Part shown: positions 24,379-31,691 of the stretch, piece after piece | How the letters are laid out: each line of letters starts with the position of its first letter | Numbering within the stretch: position 1 is the stretch's first letter | Assembly (NCBI GenBank): GCA_021372335.1 | Contig: JAJFUR010000002.1 | Span: forward strand, 1 to 47,862 | Direction: 5' to 3' | DNA length: 47,862 nt | From: Methanobacteriota archaeon | GTDB taxonomy: Archaea > Thermoplasmatota > Thermoplasmata > Methanomassiliicoccales > UBA472 | The notes under the pieces: generated by a model | What the model saw: the letters and a program-made list of their open reading frames with translations, nothing else | Told to the model about the DNA's origin: nothing | Database searches by the model: none | Translations under genes and position numbers: made by a program

Positions 24379-25694
24379 GGCCGCACCTCCGGGAAGGTGT
24401 ACAGGAACGCGCCTTCCCATCCCTTGGCCAGCTCCAGAAGGTCCATTTCCTTCCAGTGGTCGGCGACCACCTGCATCCCGACCGGAAGGCCGTCGACGTA
24501 GCCGCAGGGGACGGACACGTGCGGCATCCCGACCAGGTTCGGGGGGATGGTGAGGAAGTCGGCCAGGTACATCTCCAACGGCGTCATGCGCCTGATGTCC
24601 TCGAAGCGGGGCGGGAGGAAGGGCATGGTCGGCGTGAGGACGGCGTCATGCTCCTGGAACACCCTGCGGTACTCGCCGATCAGCATCTGGCGCACGGCCA
24701 ACGATTTCAGGTAGTACCGGGAGCGGAAGCCGACCATGCGGCAGAAGGTGCCGAGCAGGATGCGCCTCTTGGCCTCGTCGCCAAAGCCCTCGGAGCGGAC
24801 GCCGGTGAAGAAATCGTTGAAATGCTGGTTGAACTCCTCCTCCCTGCGCCCGAAGCGCATGCCGCAGTAGCGGGCAAGGTTCGTGGAGGCCTCCGAGGTC
24901 GCCAGGACGTAGTAGGCCGGAAGGGCGAAGCGCAGGGAGGGCATGGAGACCTCCTCTACGGCCACGCCCATCCCCCTTAGGACGGGGAGCGCCCCCTGGA
25001 AGGCCTTGCGCACCGCGGGGTCGAGGTTCTCCATGGCCTCCCTTGGGAGGGCGAGGGAGCTTGGCATCCTCCCCTTCCCGGCAAGGGGCGGTTGAGCGCA
25101 GGACGTAGGGTCCTTGGGGTCGGGGCCTGCGATCGTTCCAAAGTGCTGTGCGATCGATGCGGCCGATCTGGAGAGCAGGCCCACCTTGTCCAACGAGTTG
25201 CCGTAATCAATCAGACCATAGCGGGAGACCCGGCCATACGTGGGAGTCAGCCCTACCACCCCGCAGAAGGAAGCGGGGCCGGAGATGGAGCCTCCAGTGG
25301 AGACACCGAGGGCGATGTGGCCGGGGATCAGGCAGGCGGCCGCGCCGGCACCGCCGGAGGACCCTCCGCAGCTGCGATCCGGATCGAAGGGGTTGAGAGG
25401 CACGCCGTGGGCGGAGTTCGTAGAGAAGGAACCGAAGCCGAACTCGTCCATCGTGGTCTTGCCGACAAGCTGCCCGCCCGCTGCCTTGAGTCGGTGGATG
25501 GGGGTGGCGTCGAACGGGGGGCGGTAGCCCTCGAGCACGGCCGAACCTGCCCGGGCCTGGAAGCCCAGGGCGCACAGGTTGTCCTTGGCGGAGAAGTGGA
25601 AACGGCCCTCGTCCAGCCCATCGACCGTCTCGGTGAAGGCGAGGTGCCTGCGCTGAGCGTACTGGATGAGGGCGTACGTGCTCGGAGCGCTCAC
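24375..25694 (-). CDS. gatA: Asp/Glu-tRNA amidotransferase subunit A
   Basis: The 439-residue protein starts at a GTG (25694) overlapping the gatC stop as GTGA. It is the glutaminase of GatCAB. The amidase-signature catalytic residues are Lys37 (SAKDN), the cis-serine in GGSSGGA (Ser113), and the nucleophile Ser136 in STGGSISGPA. Two usual signature positions differ: the Asp of DTGGS is Ser132 and the Arg of GGSIR is Ser138. ASFCGVVGLTPTYGRVSRYG is typical GatA. The protein is slightly shorter than most. Activity is expected, but the signature changes deserve notice. Confidence 0.93.
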   Translation of the reverse strand: MSAPSTYALIQYAQRRHLAFTETVDGLDEGRFHFSAKDNLCALGFQARAGSAVLEGYRPPFDATPIHRLKAAGGQLVGKTTMDEFGFGSFSTNSAHGVPLNPFDPDRSCGGSSGGAGAAACLIPGHIALGVSTGGSISGPASFCGVVGLTPTYGRVSRYGLIDYGNSLDKVGLLSRSAASIAQHFGTIAGPDPKDPTSCAQPPLAGKGRMPSSLALPREAMENLDPAVRKAFQGALPVLRGMGVAVEEVSMPSLRFALPAYYVLATSEASTNLARYCGMRFGRREEEFNQHFNDFFTGVRSEGFGDEAKRRILLGTFCRMVGFRSRYYLKSLAVRQMLIGEYRRVFQEHDAVLTPTMPFLPPRFEDIRRMTPLEMYLADFLTIPPNLVGMPHVSVPCGYVDGLPVGMQVVADHWKEMDLLELAKGWEGAFLYTFPEVRP

Positions 25695-25963
25695 GACAGC
25701 CTGGGCCCCCTTACGTAGTCCTCGTAGGTGCCCATCTGCCCCCTCAGCAGCTGGGGGTCGATCTCCTGGGCGGGCTCGTCCTCGCGCAGCACGTCCACCA
25801 CCGGGACCGGGTTGAGGGCGTAGGTGTCGCTGGCAGGGGCTTCGTCAAGCACGGCGAAGCTATTCAGGATGGCGTCCAGGTCCTGGGCGTATCGTTCCAT
25901 CTCCTCATCGGTGAGGGCGAGCCTGGCCACCTTGGCCACCTTGGCTATGGTCTCCCTGTCCAT
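25691..25963 (-). CDS. gatC: Asp/Glu-tRNA amidotransferase subunit C
   Basis: The 90-residue subunit starts at ATG 25963 (MDRETIAKVAKVARLALTDE). The helix ARLALTDEEMERYAQDLDAIL and the later LREDEP segment are family hallmarks. It wraps around GatA and joins it to GatB. It is the first gene of gatC-gatA-gatB, with stop/start overlaps through the whole operon. The open frame extends upstream, but the TATA element at 25999-26007 places transcription after those codons. Confidence 0.93.
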   Translation of the reverse strand: MDRETIAKVAKVARLALTDEEMERYAQDLDAILNSFAVLDEAPASDTYALNPVPVVDVLREDEPAQEIDPQLLRGQMGTYEDYVRGPRLS

Positions 25964-25998
25964 GCTTTGCACGTCCCTGCCTTTTTGTGGGCGGAGGA

Positions 25999-26007
25999 GG
26001 TTATACT
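25999..26007 (-). promoter_or_regulatory. TATA box for gatCAB
   Basis: The minus strand reads AAGTATAAC, predicting a start near 25978, about 15 bases before ATG 25963. Confidence 0.5.
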
Positions 26008-26040
26008 TTCGCGGATTGTGAAGGTTTCGCATGCCATTTG

Positions 26041-26050
26041 GAATAAATAG
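26041..26050 (+). promoter_or_regulatory. TATA box for RNase HI
   Basis: GAATAAATAG is centred 26 bases before ATG 26071, the spacing for a leaderless mRNA. Confidence 0.5.
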
Positions 26051-26070
26051 GAAAGGAGATACGCCTGCCG

Positions 26071-26499
26071 ATGAAGCTCCGACTGTATACGGATGGAGGG
26101 TCCAGAGGGAACCCTGGCGCCTCCGCGTACGCATATATCATCTGCGATGAGGAGGGAAGGGAGATCGCCTCCGGCTCCAACTACCTGGGCGTGATGACCA
26201 ACAACGAGGCGGAGTACCACGGCCTGCTGGCTGGATTGAAGGAGGTTCAGCGGAGAGGGGCGACGGAGGTGGAGGTCTTCATGGACTCGGAGCTGGCGGT
26301 CAAGCAGCTGAAGGGGCAGTACCGGGTCAAGGCGGCGAACCTCGCCCCCCTGCACCGGGAGGCGGTGGCCATCCTCGCTGGCATGGCGCATGCCAAGGTC
26401 GCCCATGTCCCCCGCGAGAACGCGCTCATCGCCAAGGCGGACGCCATGGTCAACTGGACGTTGGACCAGCACGCTATGGCCCGGCGGCTGAGGCAATGA
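26071..26499 (+). CDS. rnhA: Ribonuclease HI
   Basis: The 142-residue protein cuts RNA in RNA-DNA hybrids. The catalytic acidic set is visible: Asp in LYTDGGSRGNPG, Glu in NNEAEYHGL, Asp in FMDSELAVKQLKG, and a final Asp in IAKADAMVN. No N-terminal hybrid-binding domain is present, and the size fits archaeal and YpdQ-like type 1 enzymes. The start is ATG 26071, with the TATA element 26 bases upstream. It is divergent from gatCAB and monocistronic. Confidence 0.94.
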   Translation: MKLRLYTDGGSRGNPGASAYAYIICDEEGREIASGSNYLGVMTNNEAEYHGLLAGLKEVQRRGATEVEVFMDSELAVKQLKGQYRVKAANLAPLHREAVAILAGMAHAKVAHVPRENALIAKADAMVNWTLDQHAMARRLRQ

Positions 26500-26533
26500 A
26501 AGCATCGATATAATATCATTGCAGCAAGCAAAT

Positions 26534-26640
26534 CATTATATATAGGACGCTAAGTGCGCCATCTGAGGCTAAGGGGCCGGAGGCGTTTTCCTCCTACAGC
26601 AATTCCCTTGTGATCCCCCATTCTTCCGGCCCCGAAGCCC
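26534..26640 (+). ncRNA. Candidate structured RNA between rnhA and hisS
   Basis: A strong TATA element (CATTATATATAGG, 26534-26546) has no gene after it on this strand. About 25 bases on begins a region with an 11-base stem: 26573-26583 (GGGGCCGGAGG) with 26623-26633 (CTTCCGGCCCC), one G-T pair. GGAGG (26579-26583) can instead pair with CCTCC (26590-26594) around CGTTTT, so two folds compete. No tRNA, C/D box or known riboswitch pattern fits. It could be a small RNA or a terminator structure for the convergent genes. Confidence 0.35.
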
Positions 26641-27888
26641 TTATTCCTTCAGCCTCTTCGGGAGTTCCTCGGCCCTTACCAAGGACTGCTCCCCGCTGGC
26701 CATGTCCCGGAGGGTGACCGAGTCGCTCTCCAGCTCCTTCTCACCAACGATGACCGCATACTTGGCGTTGATGGACGAGGCGTATCTCAGGCTCTTCCCC
26801 ACCCCCCTGCGCATGATGTCAACGTCCGCCGATACGCCGGCGCGGCGCAGCATCCCGACCACCTGGAAGGCCCTCATCCTGGCGCTGTCGGTGACGGGGA
26901 CCACGTAGGCGGTGATGCCCGGGCGTACGAACTCAACGCCCTCGGCCTGAATGGCCAGAAGGGTGCGGTCGAAGCCGATCGCGAATCCGGTGGAGAAGAC
27001 CTTCTCTCCCCCGAAGAGCTCCGAGAGCGAGTAGGAGCCGCCGCCGCAGATCTGCTTCTCCGCCCCCAGCTTGGGCGCGTCGACCTCGAAGACCATGCCG
27101 GTGTAGTAGGCGAGCCCCCGGACCACGCCCAGGTCCACGCTCAGGTTGCTGAAGCCCATCGCTTGGAGGATATCATACACCTCCCGGATGTACGCGCCCG
27201 CGGGGCCCTGGACCCCATCCAGCACCGTGATTGGCCCGGTGACCTGCGTGGTGGCGATGACCCCGTCGATGGCCTCCCTCCCCATCCCCGCCTGGGCCAT
27301 CAGCGCCTCCGCCTCTGGATACTCCTTCTTGTCCAGCCTCTGCAGGATGGGCAGCGCCGCGTCCCCGGAGACGCCGGCACGGGCGAGCATCTCCCTCAGG
27401 ATGCCGATGTGCCCTATGCGGATGCGGTAGTCCCTCAGCCCCGTGCGCTCCAATATGGCGGCCGCCAGCCCTATGGCCTCGGCGTCCGTCTCCGGGGTCG
27501 GGCTCCCGATGATCTCCGCCCCGAACTGGAAGAACTCGCGGTAGCGGCCTGCCTGGGGCCTCTCGTACCGGAAGCACTGCCCGAAGTAGAACAGCTTCAG
27601 CGGGCGCGGAAGGTTCGTGAGGTCGCTGATGAAGAAGCGCATCACCGAGGCGGTGAGCTCCGGCCTCAGGCAGATCTCCCTGCCCCCCTTGTCCTGGAAG
27701 GCGTAGATCTCCTCCACCACCCCCGGGCCGGACTTTAGGGTGAACAGCTCGGTATGCTCGAAGATGGGCGTGGCGACCTCCCGGAAGCCGTGCAGCGCGG
27801 CCTCCTTTCGCATCATGTCCTCGAAGTGGCGCCGCACCTCCATCTCCTCCGGGCCGAAATCTCTGGTCCCCCGGGGCCGTTGGATCAT
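26641..27888 (-). CDS. hisS: Histidyl-tRNA synthetase
   Basis: The protein has 415 residues from ATG 27888 (MIQRPRGTRDFGPEEMEV). It is a class II synthetase charging tRNA-His. Motif 2 region FRYERPQAGRYREFFQFG, the histidine-binding GLAYYTGMVFEV, and motif 3 GFAIGFDRTLL are present, with an anticodon-binding C-terminal domain (from about 320: ITAYVVPVTDSARMRAF). Upstream in-frame codons exist, but the TATA element at 27939-27948 predicts transcription from about 27917, below them. Confidence 0.95.
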   Translation of the reverse strand: MIQRPRGTRDFGPEEMEVRRHFEDMMRKEAALHGFREVATPIFEHTELFTLKSGPGVVEEIYAFQDKGGREICLRPELTASVMRFFISDLTNLPRPLKLFYFGQCFRYERPQAGRYREFFQFGAEIIGSPTPETDAEAIGLAAAILERTGLRDYRIRIGHIGILREMLARAGVSGDAALPILQRLDKKEYPEAEALMAQAGMGREAIDGVIATTQVTGPITVLDGVQGPAGAYIREVYDILQAMGFSNLSVDLGVVRGLAYYTGMVFEVDAPKLGAEKQICGGGSYSLSELFGGEKVFSTGFAIGFDRTLLAIQAEGVEFVRPGITAYVVPVTDSARMRAFQVVGMLRRAGVSADVDIMRRGVGKSLRYASSINAKYAVIVGEKELESDSVTLRDMASGEQSLVRAEELPKRLKE

Positions 27889-27938
27889 GGGGCTTGAGAT
27901 GGAGCGGCCGATAATAAACATTGCGCGCCGGGACCCAG

Positions 27939-27948
27939 CATAAAAAAG
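27939..27948. promoter_or_regulatory. Shared AT element between hisS and the gene at 27976
   Basis: CATAAAAAAG on plus and CTTTTTTATG on minus. It is centred about 55 bases from hisS ATG 27888 and about 32 bases before ATG 27976, so it could serve either direction. Confidence 0.4.
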
Positions 27949-27975
27949 ATTAGAGGAGCGGGGCATAGCCCCCGC

Positions 27976-28344
27976 ATGGCCTTGGACGAGGAGGGGCAGC
28001 GCCGCAGGGCGAGGCTGCTGCAGGCATGGGCGGACGACCTGGACCGCAAGGGGTTCGTCGACATCCGTGTGAACCTCGATCGGTTCCCTGCCCGGCCGGA
28101 GGGGTTCGGGGAGTATGTCCCGGACATAGTGGCCATGAGGAAGGACGGCCGACGGCTGGTCGGAGAGATATGGCTGTGCGAGTCCCTGGGCTCGGAGGGC
28201 ATGCTCCCCCGGGCCCTGAGCTACTCCTACCGCGGCGATGTGGTCATGCTCCTCGTGCCCTTCGACTGCCTGGAGGAGGCGGAGGGGCTAGTCCGCGAGT
28301 GGGGCCTGGAATCGGAGGTCTATGTCCAGGGGATCATTGACTAG
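27976..28344 (+). CDS. Unknown 122-residue protein, possible PD-(D/E)xK-like fold
   Basis: I do not recognise this protein. It is soluble, with a charged helical start (DEEGQRRRARLLQAWADDLD). It then has IRVNLDRFP, YVPDIVAMRKDGRRLVGEIWL, and a predicted alternating strand-helix pattern ending VYVQGIID. PD followed about 13 residues later by VGEI resembles the metal-binding PD...ExK arrangement of nuclease-fold proteins, but the lysine position is tryptophan. It could be an inactive nuclease-fold member or unrelated. It is divergent from hisS and its last four bases (CTAG) are shared with the stop of the convergent PLP enzyme gene. Confidence 0.7.
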   Translation: MALDEEGQRRRARLLQAWADDLDRKGFVDIRVNLDRFPARPEGFGEYVPDIVAMRKDGRRLVGEIWLCESLGSEGMLPRALSYSYRGDVVMLLVPFDCLEEAEGLVREWGLESEVYVQGIID

Positions 28345-29510
28345 CGCAGTGCCTGGTCCAGGTCCTGGCAGAGGTCCTCGGGGTCCTCTATGCCCACGGA
28401 CAGGCGGACCATGCCATCGGTGATCCCGAGCATGACCCGCTCCTCCCTGCTGTACGAGGTGTGGGAGGTGTTCAACGGCATGCTCGCCAGCGATTCGACC
28501 CCGCCCAGGCTGGAGGCCCTGGCGATCAGCTGGAGGCGCTTGATAGCCCCTTCAGCCGCATGGCGGCCGCCTCGGACCTCGAAGGTCACCATCCCGCCGA
28601 AACCGTCCATCTGCCTCTTGGCCAGCTCATGGTCGGGATGGGAGCGCAGGCCCGGATAGATGCACCTGGAGACCTTGGGATGGGCCTCCAGGTGCTCGGC
28701 CACCGCCCGCGCGTTCGCCTCATGCCTGCGCACTCGGAGGTCCAAGGTCCTCATTCCCCTGGCCAGTAGATACGCCGGGAGCGGGTCCAGGACGCCCCCG
28801 AAGAGCCTCCGCCTTTGATGCACCAGGCCCATGTCCTCCCGCCGTCCGGCCACGAAGCCGGCGATGACGTCCGAATGGCCGTTCAGGTACTTCGTGGCGC
28901 TGTGCAGCACCACGTCCACGCCCTGCTCCAGGGGGCGCTGCAGCACCGGGGTGGCGAAGGTGTTGTCGATCAGCACCCTGCACCCCTTCTCATGGGCCAG
29001 CCTGCATGTCTCTTTGATGTCGATCAGCTTGAGCAGCGGGTTGGTCGGGCTCTCCAGGTACAGGACCTTCGTCCGGCCGTCGATGGCCGCGCAAAGCTCC
29101 TCGGGGTCCGTGGTGGGGACGAAGGCGACGTCCACGCCCAGCCGGGGCATCTCGTTCCTCAGGAGCCCGTACGTCCCCCCGTACAGGTCCTGCATCGCGA
29201 CGACCCTGTCCCCCTTCCCAACGAAGGCGAGGAGGGCGGTGGAGATCGCCGCCATGCCTGATGAGAATGCCAATGACGCCTCGGCCCCCTCGAGCGAGGC
29301 CAGCTTTTCCTCCACCGCCTCGACCGTGGGGTTGCTGTTCCTGGAATAGATATAGGTCCCCCTCGGAACCTCCCCCTCCCACGTCCTCGGATCGTCGGTG
29401 GGGAAGGAGAACGTGCTGCTTTGGAAGATGGGGGTGTTGATGGCGCCCTCGTAGCGCAGGGACCTGTCCCCGTCATGCACCGCACGGGTGGCCATGCCTT
29501 TCTTGGACAT
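28341..29510 (-). CDS. Cys/Met metabolism PLP-dependent enzyme (cystathionine gamma-synthase/lyase family)
   Basis: The 389-residue protein belongs to the gamma family of PLP enzymes that handle homoserine esters, cystathionine or methionine. Features are YSRNSNPTVEAVEEKLASLE, FSSGMAAIST, a tyrosine in the DLYGGTYGL stacking segment, LESPTNPLL, DNTFATPVLQRPL, and the PLP lysine in HSATKYLNGHSD. The later NTSHTSYSREER motif near the carboxylate-binding arginine is also typical. The exact reaction (cystathionine gamma-synthase, gamma-lyase or methionine gamma-lyase) cannot be separated by eye. A GATTAAGG element lies about 28 bases before ATG 29510; ATG 29495 is an alternative. Confidence 0.9.
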   Translation of the reverse strand: MSKKGMATRAVHDGDRSLRYEGAINTPIFQSSTFSFPTDDPRTWEGEVPRGTYIYSRNSNPTVEAVEEKLASLEGAEASLAFSSGMAAISTALLAFVGKGDRVVAMQDLYGGTYGLLRNEMPRLGVDVAFVPTTDPEELCAAIDGRTKVLYLESPTNPLLKLIDIKETCRLAHEKGCRVLIDNTFATPVLQRPLEQGVDVVLHSATKYLNGHSDVIAGFVAGRREDMGLVHQRRRLFGGVLDPLPAYLLARGMRTLDLRVRRHEANARAVAEHLEAHPKVSRCIYPGLRSHPDHELAKRQMDGFGGMVTFEVRGGRHAAEGAIKRLQLIARASSLGGVESLASMPLNTSHTSYSREERVMLGITDGMVRLSVGIEDPEDLCQDLDQALR

Positions 29511-29549
29511 GGAGAGGTGGATCCCCCGGCAGCGCCTTAATCGTTCCTC

Positions 29550-30665
29550 TCACTCCCCTGTGCGGCGGATTATGATCGAAAGGACGTCACCGTCCGCGAG
29601 CCTGTGCTCCAGCCCCACCATCTGCCCCGGGAATCGGGCGCTGTCTCCCCATACCAGAGCGTACCGAAAGTTCTGCCGGAAGACCCGGTGCAGGGAATCG
29701 CAGACGTCGCCGACGGTGCTGCCCTTCTTGGCGATCAGCGGCACGTCCATGTCGGCCTCCTGCCCCTGCTTCTTCATGTAGATGCGGATGAGTTCCAGTC
29801 GCTCGAAGATCTTCGCCTTCAGCTCGTCTATGCCTATGTTCTTGGCCGCGGAGATGAGGACCGGGTCCCAGTCCTTGAACCTCTCGCGGACCTCCTCCAG
29901 GTACTCATCGTCCACCAGGTCGATCTTGTTGATGGCCAGCACCGCATTGATGTAGATGCGGTTCCCGGAGAGGACGTCCACAAGCTGGTCCTGGTCTATG
30001 TCCTCGCGGATGACCACGTCGGCGTTGACCACCCCGTACTCCATGACCATCGCCTTGGCGAGTTCCAGGTCCAGCTTGGTGAGCTTGACCGTGCTCTTGA
30101 CCTCCACCCCTCCGGTCTCCCGCTGGGAGATCACGACGTCGGGGGGATGGGCATTGATGCGCATCCCGGCGTTCTCCAGCTCGCGCACGAGCACCTGCAG
30201 GTTGGTGTCGTAGAAGTCCAGCACGAAGAGGATGAGGTCGGAGGACCGGACGACCGAGATGACCTCCCGGCCGCGCCCCTTCCCCTTGGAGGCGTCCCTG
30301 ATCAGCCCGGGCATGTCCAGGACCTGGATCTTCGCTCCTTGGTACTCGTACGCCCCCGGGACCACGTCCAGGGTGGTGAAGTCGTAGGCAGCCACCTCGC
30401 TCTTGGCCCCTGTGAGGGTGTTCAGCAGGGTAGACTTCCCAACGCTGGGGAAGCCGACCAGGGCCACGGTGGCATTGCCGCTCTTCTTGACCGAATAGCC
30501 CTTGGCAGAGCCTCCGCTGGAGGCCCTCCTCCGCTCCATATCGTCCTTGAGCTTGGCCATCCTGGCCTTCAGCTTGCCGATGTGGTATTCGGTGGCCTTG
30601 TTCTTCTGCGTCTTGTCGATCTCTTCCTGGATCGCCTTGATCTGCTCCTCGATCGTCGAGGCCAT
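29550..30665 (-). CDS. DRG/Rbg-family GTPase with TGS domain
   Basis: This 371-residue GTPase begins with a helical coiled segment (about 1-45) followed by GTPase motifs GFPSVGKST (G1), FTTLDVVPG (G2 region), DMPGLI (G3) and NKID (G4), with an inserted helical region typical of DRG proteins. The C-terminal ~75 residues form a TGS domain (DVCDSLHRVFRQNFRYALVW). DRG proteins associate with ribosomes and help translation under stress in eukaryotes; archaeal ones are assumed to act similarly. It is cotranscribed with carbamate kinase, 6 bases downstream of it. Confidence 0.94.
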   Translation of the reverse strand: MASTIEEQIKAIQEEIDKTQKNKATEYHIGKLKARMAKLKDDMERRRASSGGSAKGYSVKKSGNATVALVGFPSVGKSTLLNTLTGAKSEVAAYDFTTLDVVPGAYEYQGAKIQVLDMPGLIRDASKGKGRGREVISVVRSSDLILFVLDFYDTNLQVLVRELENAGMRINAHPPDVVISQRETGGVEVKSTVKLTKLDLELAKAMVMEYGVVNADVVIREDIDQDQLVDVLSGNRIYINAVLAINKIDLVDDEYLEEVRERFKDWDPVLISAAKNIGIDELKAKIFERLELIRIYMKKQGQEADMDVPLIAKKGSTVGDVCDSLHRVFRQNFRYALVWGDSARFPGQMVGLEHRLADGDVLSIIIRRTGE

Positions 30666-30671
30666 CTGGTC

Positions 30672-31646
30672 CTACCCTCGCTCCACTGTGGTGCCTGCCC
30701 TCCCTTCAAGGGCCTCCATCAACCGGTCGGCCGAGGCGATGACCGCCCGGCGCCCGGTGGCCTCCACGAACCTGACCGCCGCCTCCGCCTTGGGGCCCAT
30801 CGACCCCGCAGGGAACTGCCCCTCCGCCGCATGGCGCCGCAGCTCGGACGCCGTCGCCCTGAGCAGGGGGCGCGGGCGGTCGCTCGTGAAGTCCAGATAG
30901 ACCGCCTCAACATCGGTCACCATTATTAAAATATCGGCCTCCAGGATGATGGCCAATCGGGCCGAGGTGAGGTCCTTGTCCACGACCGCCTCCACTCCGC
31001 GGTAGCCACTGCCATCCTGGACGACGGGCACCCCTCCGCCCCCGCCACAGAGCACGACAAAGGGAGGGGGGAGGGAGGCGCACAAGGCCTTGAGATGCCC
31101 CTCCTCGGCCACCCAGAGGACGTCCGGCGAGGGCACCACCCTGCGCATGCCCCCGCGCTTCGGGTCCTGCCTGAAGCTCCAGCCCTTCTCCCACTGGAGC
31201 CGCTCCGCCCTCTCCTTGGGATAATAGGGGCCGATCGGCTTGGTGGGGGAGAGGAAGCTCGGATCGTCGGCGGCGACCACGGTTCGGGTTATCATGGGGA
31301 GCATGGGCACCTCCCTGCCCGCCCTCAGGCACTCCTGGTCCCAGGCCTGCAGCGCCAGATACGCTATCTGCCCCTGGGACTCGGCCACGCAGACGTCGAG
31401 GGGCATCGCCGGCACCTCCGCCCGGCACAGCTCGTTGCGCAGCAGGATGTTCCCGACCTGGGGGCCGTTGCCGTGGGTGAGCACCAGGTGGGGATATTGG
31501 TCCAGCAGCGGGAGCGTCCGCCGGAAGACCTCCCGCATGTTGGCTATCTGCACGTCGCCCCTGGCCTCCTGGCCGGACCTAAGTATGGCATTGCCCCCCA
31601 GGGCCACCACGGCCAGCCCCCCGCCGCCCCCTCCCGGCCCTGTCAT
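30672..31646 (-). CDS. arcC: Carbamate kinase
   Basis: The protein has 324 residues from ATG 31646 (MTGPGGGGGGLAVVALGGNA). The amino-acid kinase fold shows VVALGGNAILRSGQ, LTHGNGPQVGN, GGGGGVPVV, and DKDLTSARLA, the set for carbamate phosphate/ADP to ATP plus carbamate. The direction of the reaction here is not known; no arginine deiminase or ornithine carbamoyltransferase is nearby. Upstream in-frame residues belong to the opposite strand gene and were excluded. It leads the arcC-DRG operon and shares its promoter region with the gene at 31692. Confidence 0.92.
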   Translation of the reverse strand: MTGPGGGGGGLAVVALGGNAILRSGQEARGDVQIANMREVFRRTLPLLDQYPHLVLTHGNGPQVGNILLRNELCRAEVPAMPLDVCVAESQGQIAYLALQAWDQECLRAGREVPMLPMITRTVVAADDPSFLSPTKPIGPYYPKERAERLQWEKGWSFRQDPKRGGMRRVVPSPDVLWVAEEGHLKALCASLPPPFVVLCGGGGGVPVVQDGSGYRGVEAVVDKDLTSARLAIILEADILIMVTDVEAVYLDFTSDRPRPLLRATASELRRHAAEGQFPAGSMGPKAEAAVRFVEATGRRAVIASADRLMEALEGRAGTTVERG

Positions 31647-31660
31647 CGCCTCAACGAAAG

Positions 31661-31676
31661 GGTTTAAAGATACAAT
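31661..31676. promoter_or_regulatory. Overlapping divergent promoters of arcC and 31692
   Basis: GTTTAAAGATAC serves as a TATA element about 26 bases before ATG 31692. On the minus strand TTGTATCTTTAAAC spans the -26 region of ATG 31646. Both genes appear nearly leaderless and share one AT block, so binding for one could exclude the other. Confidence 0.45.
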
Positions 31677-31691
31677 AATTATGGCCGGACG

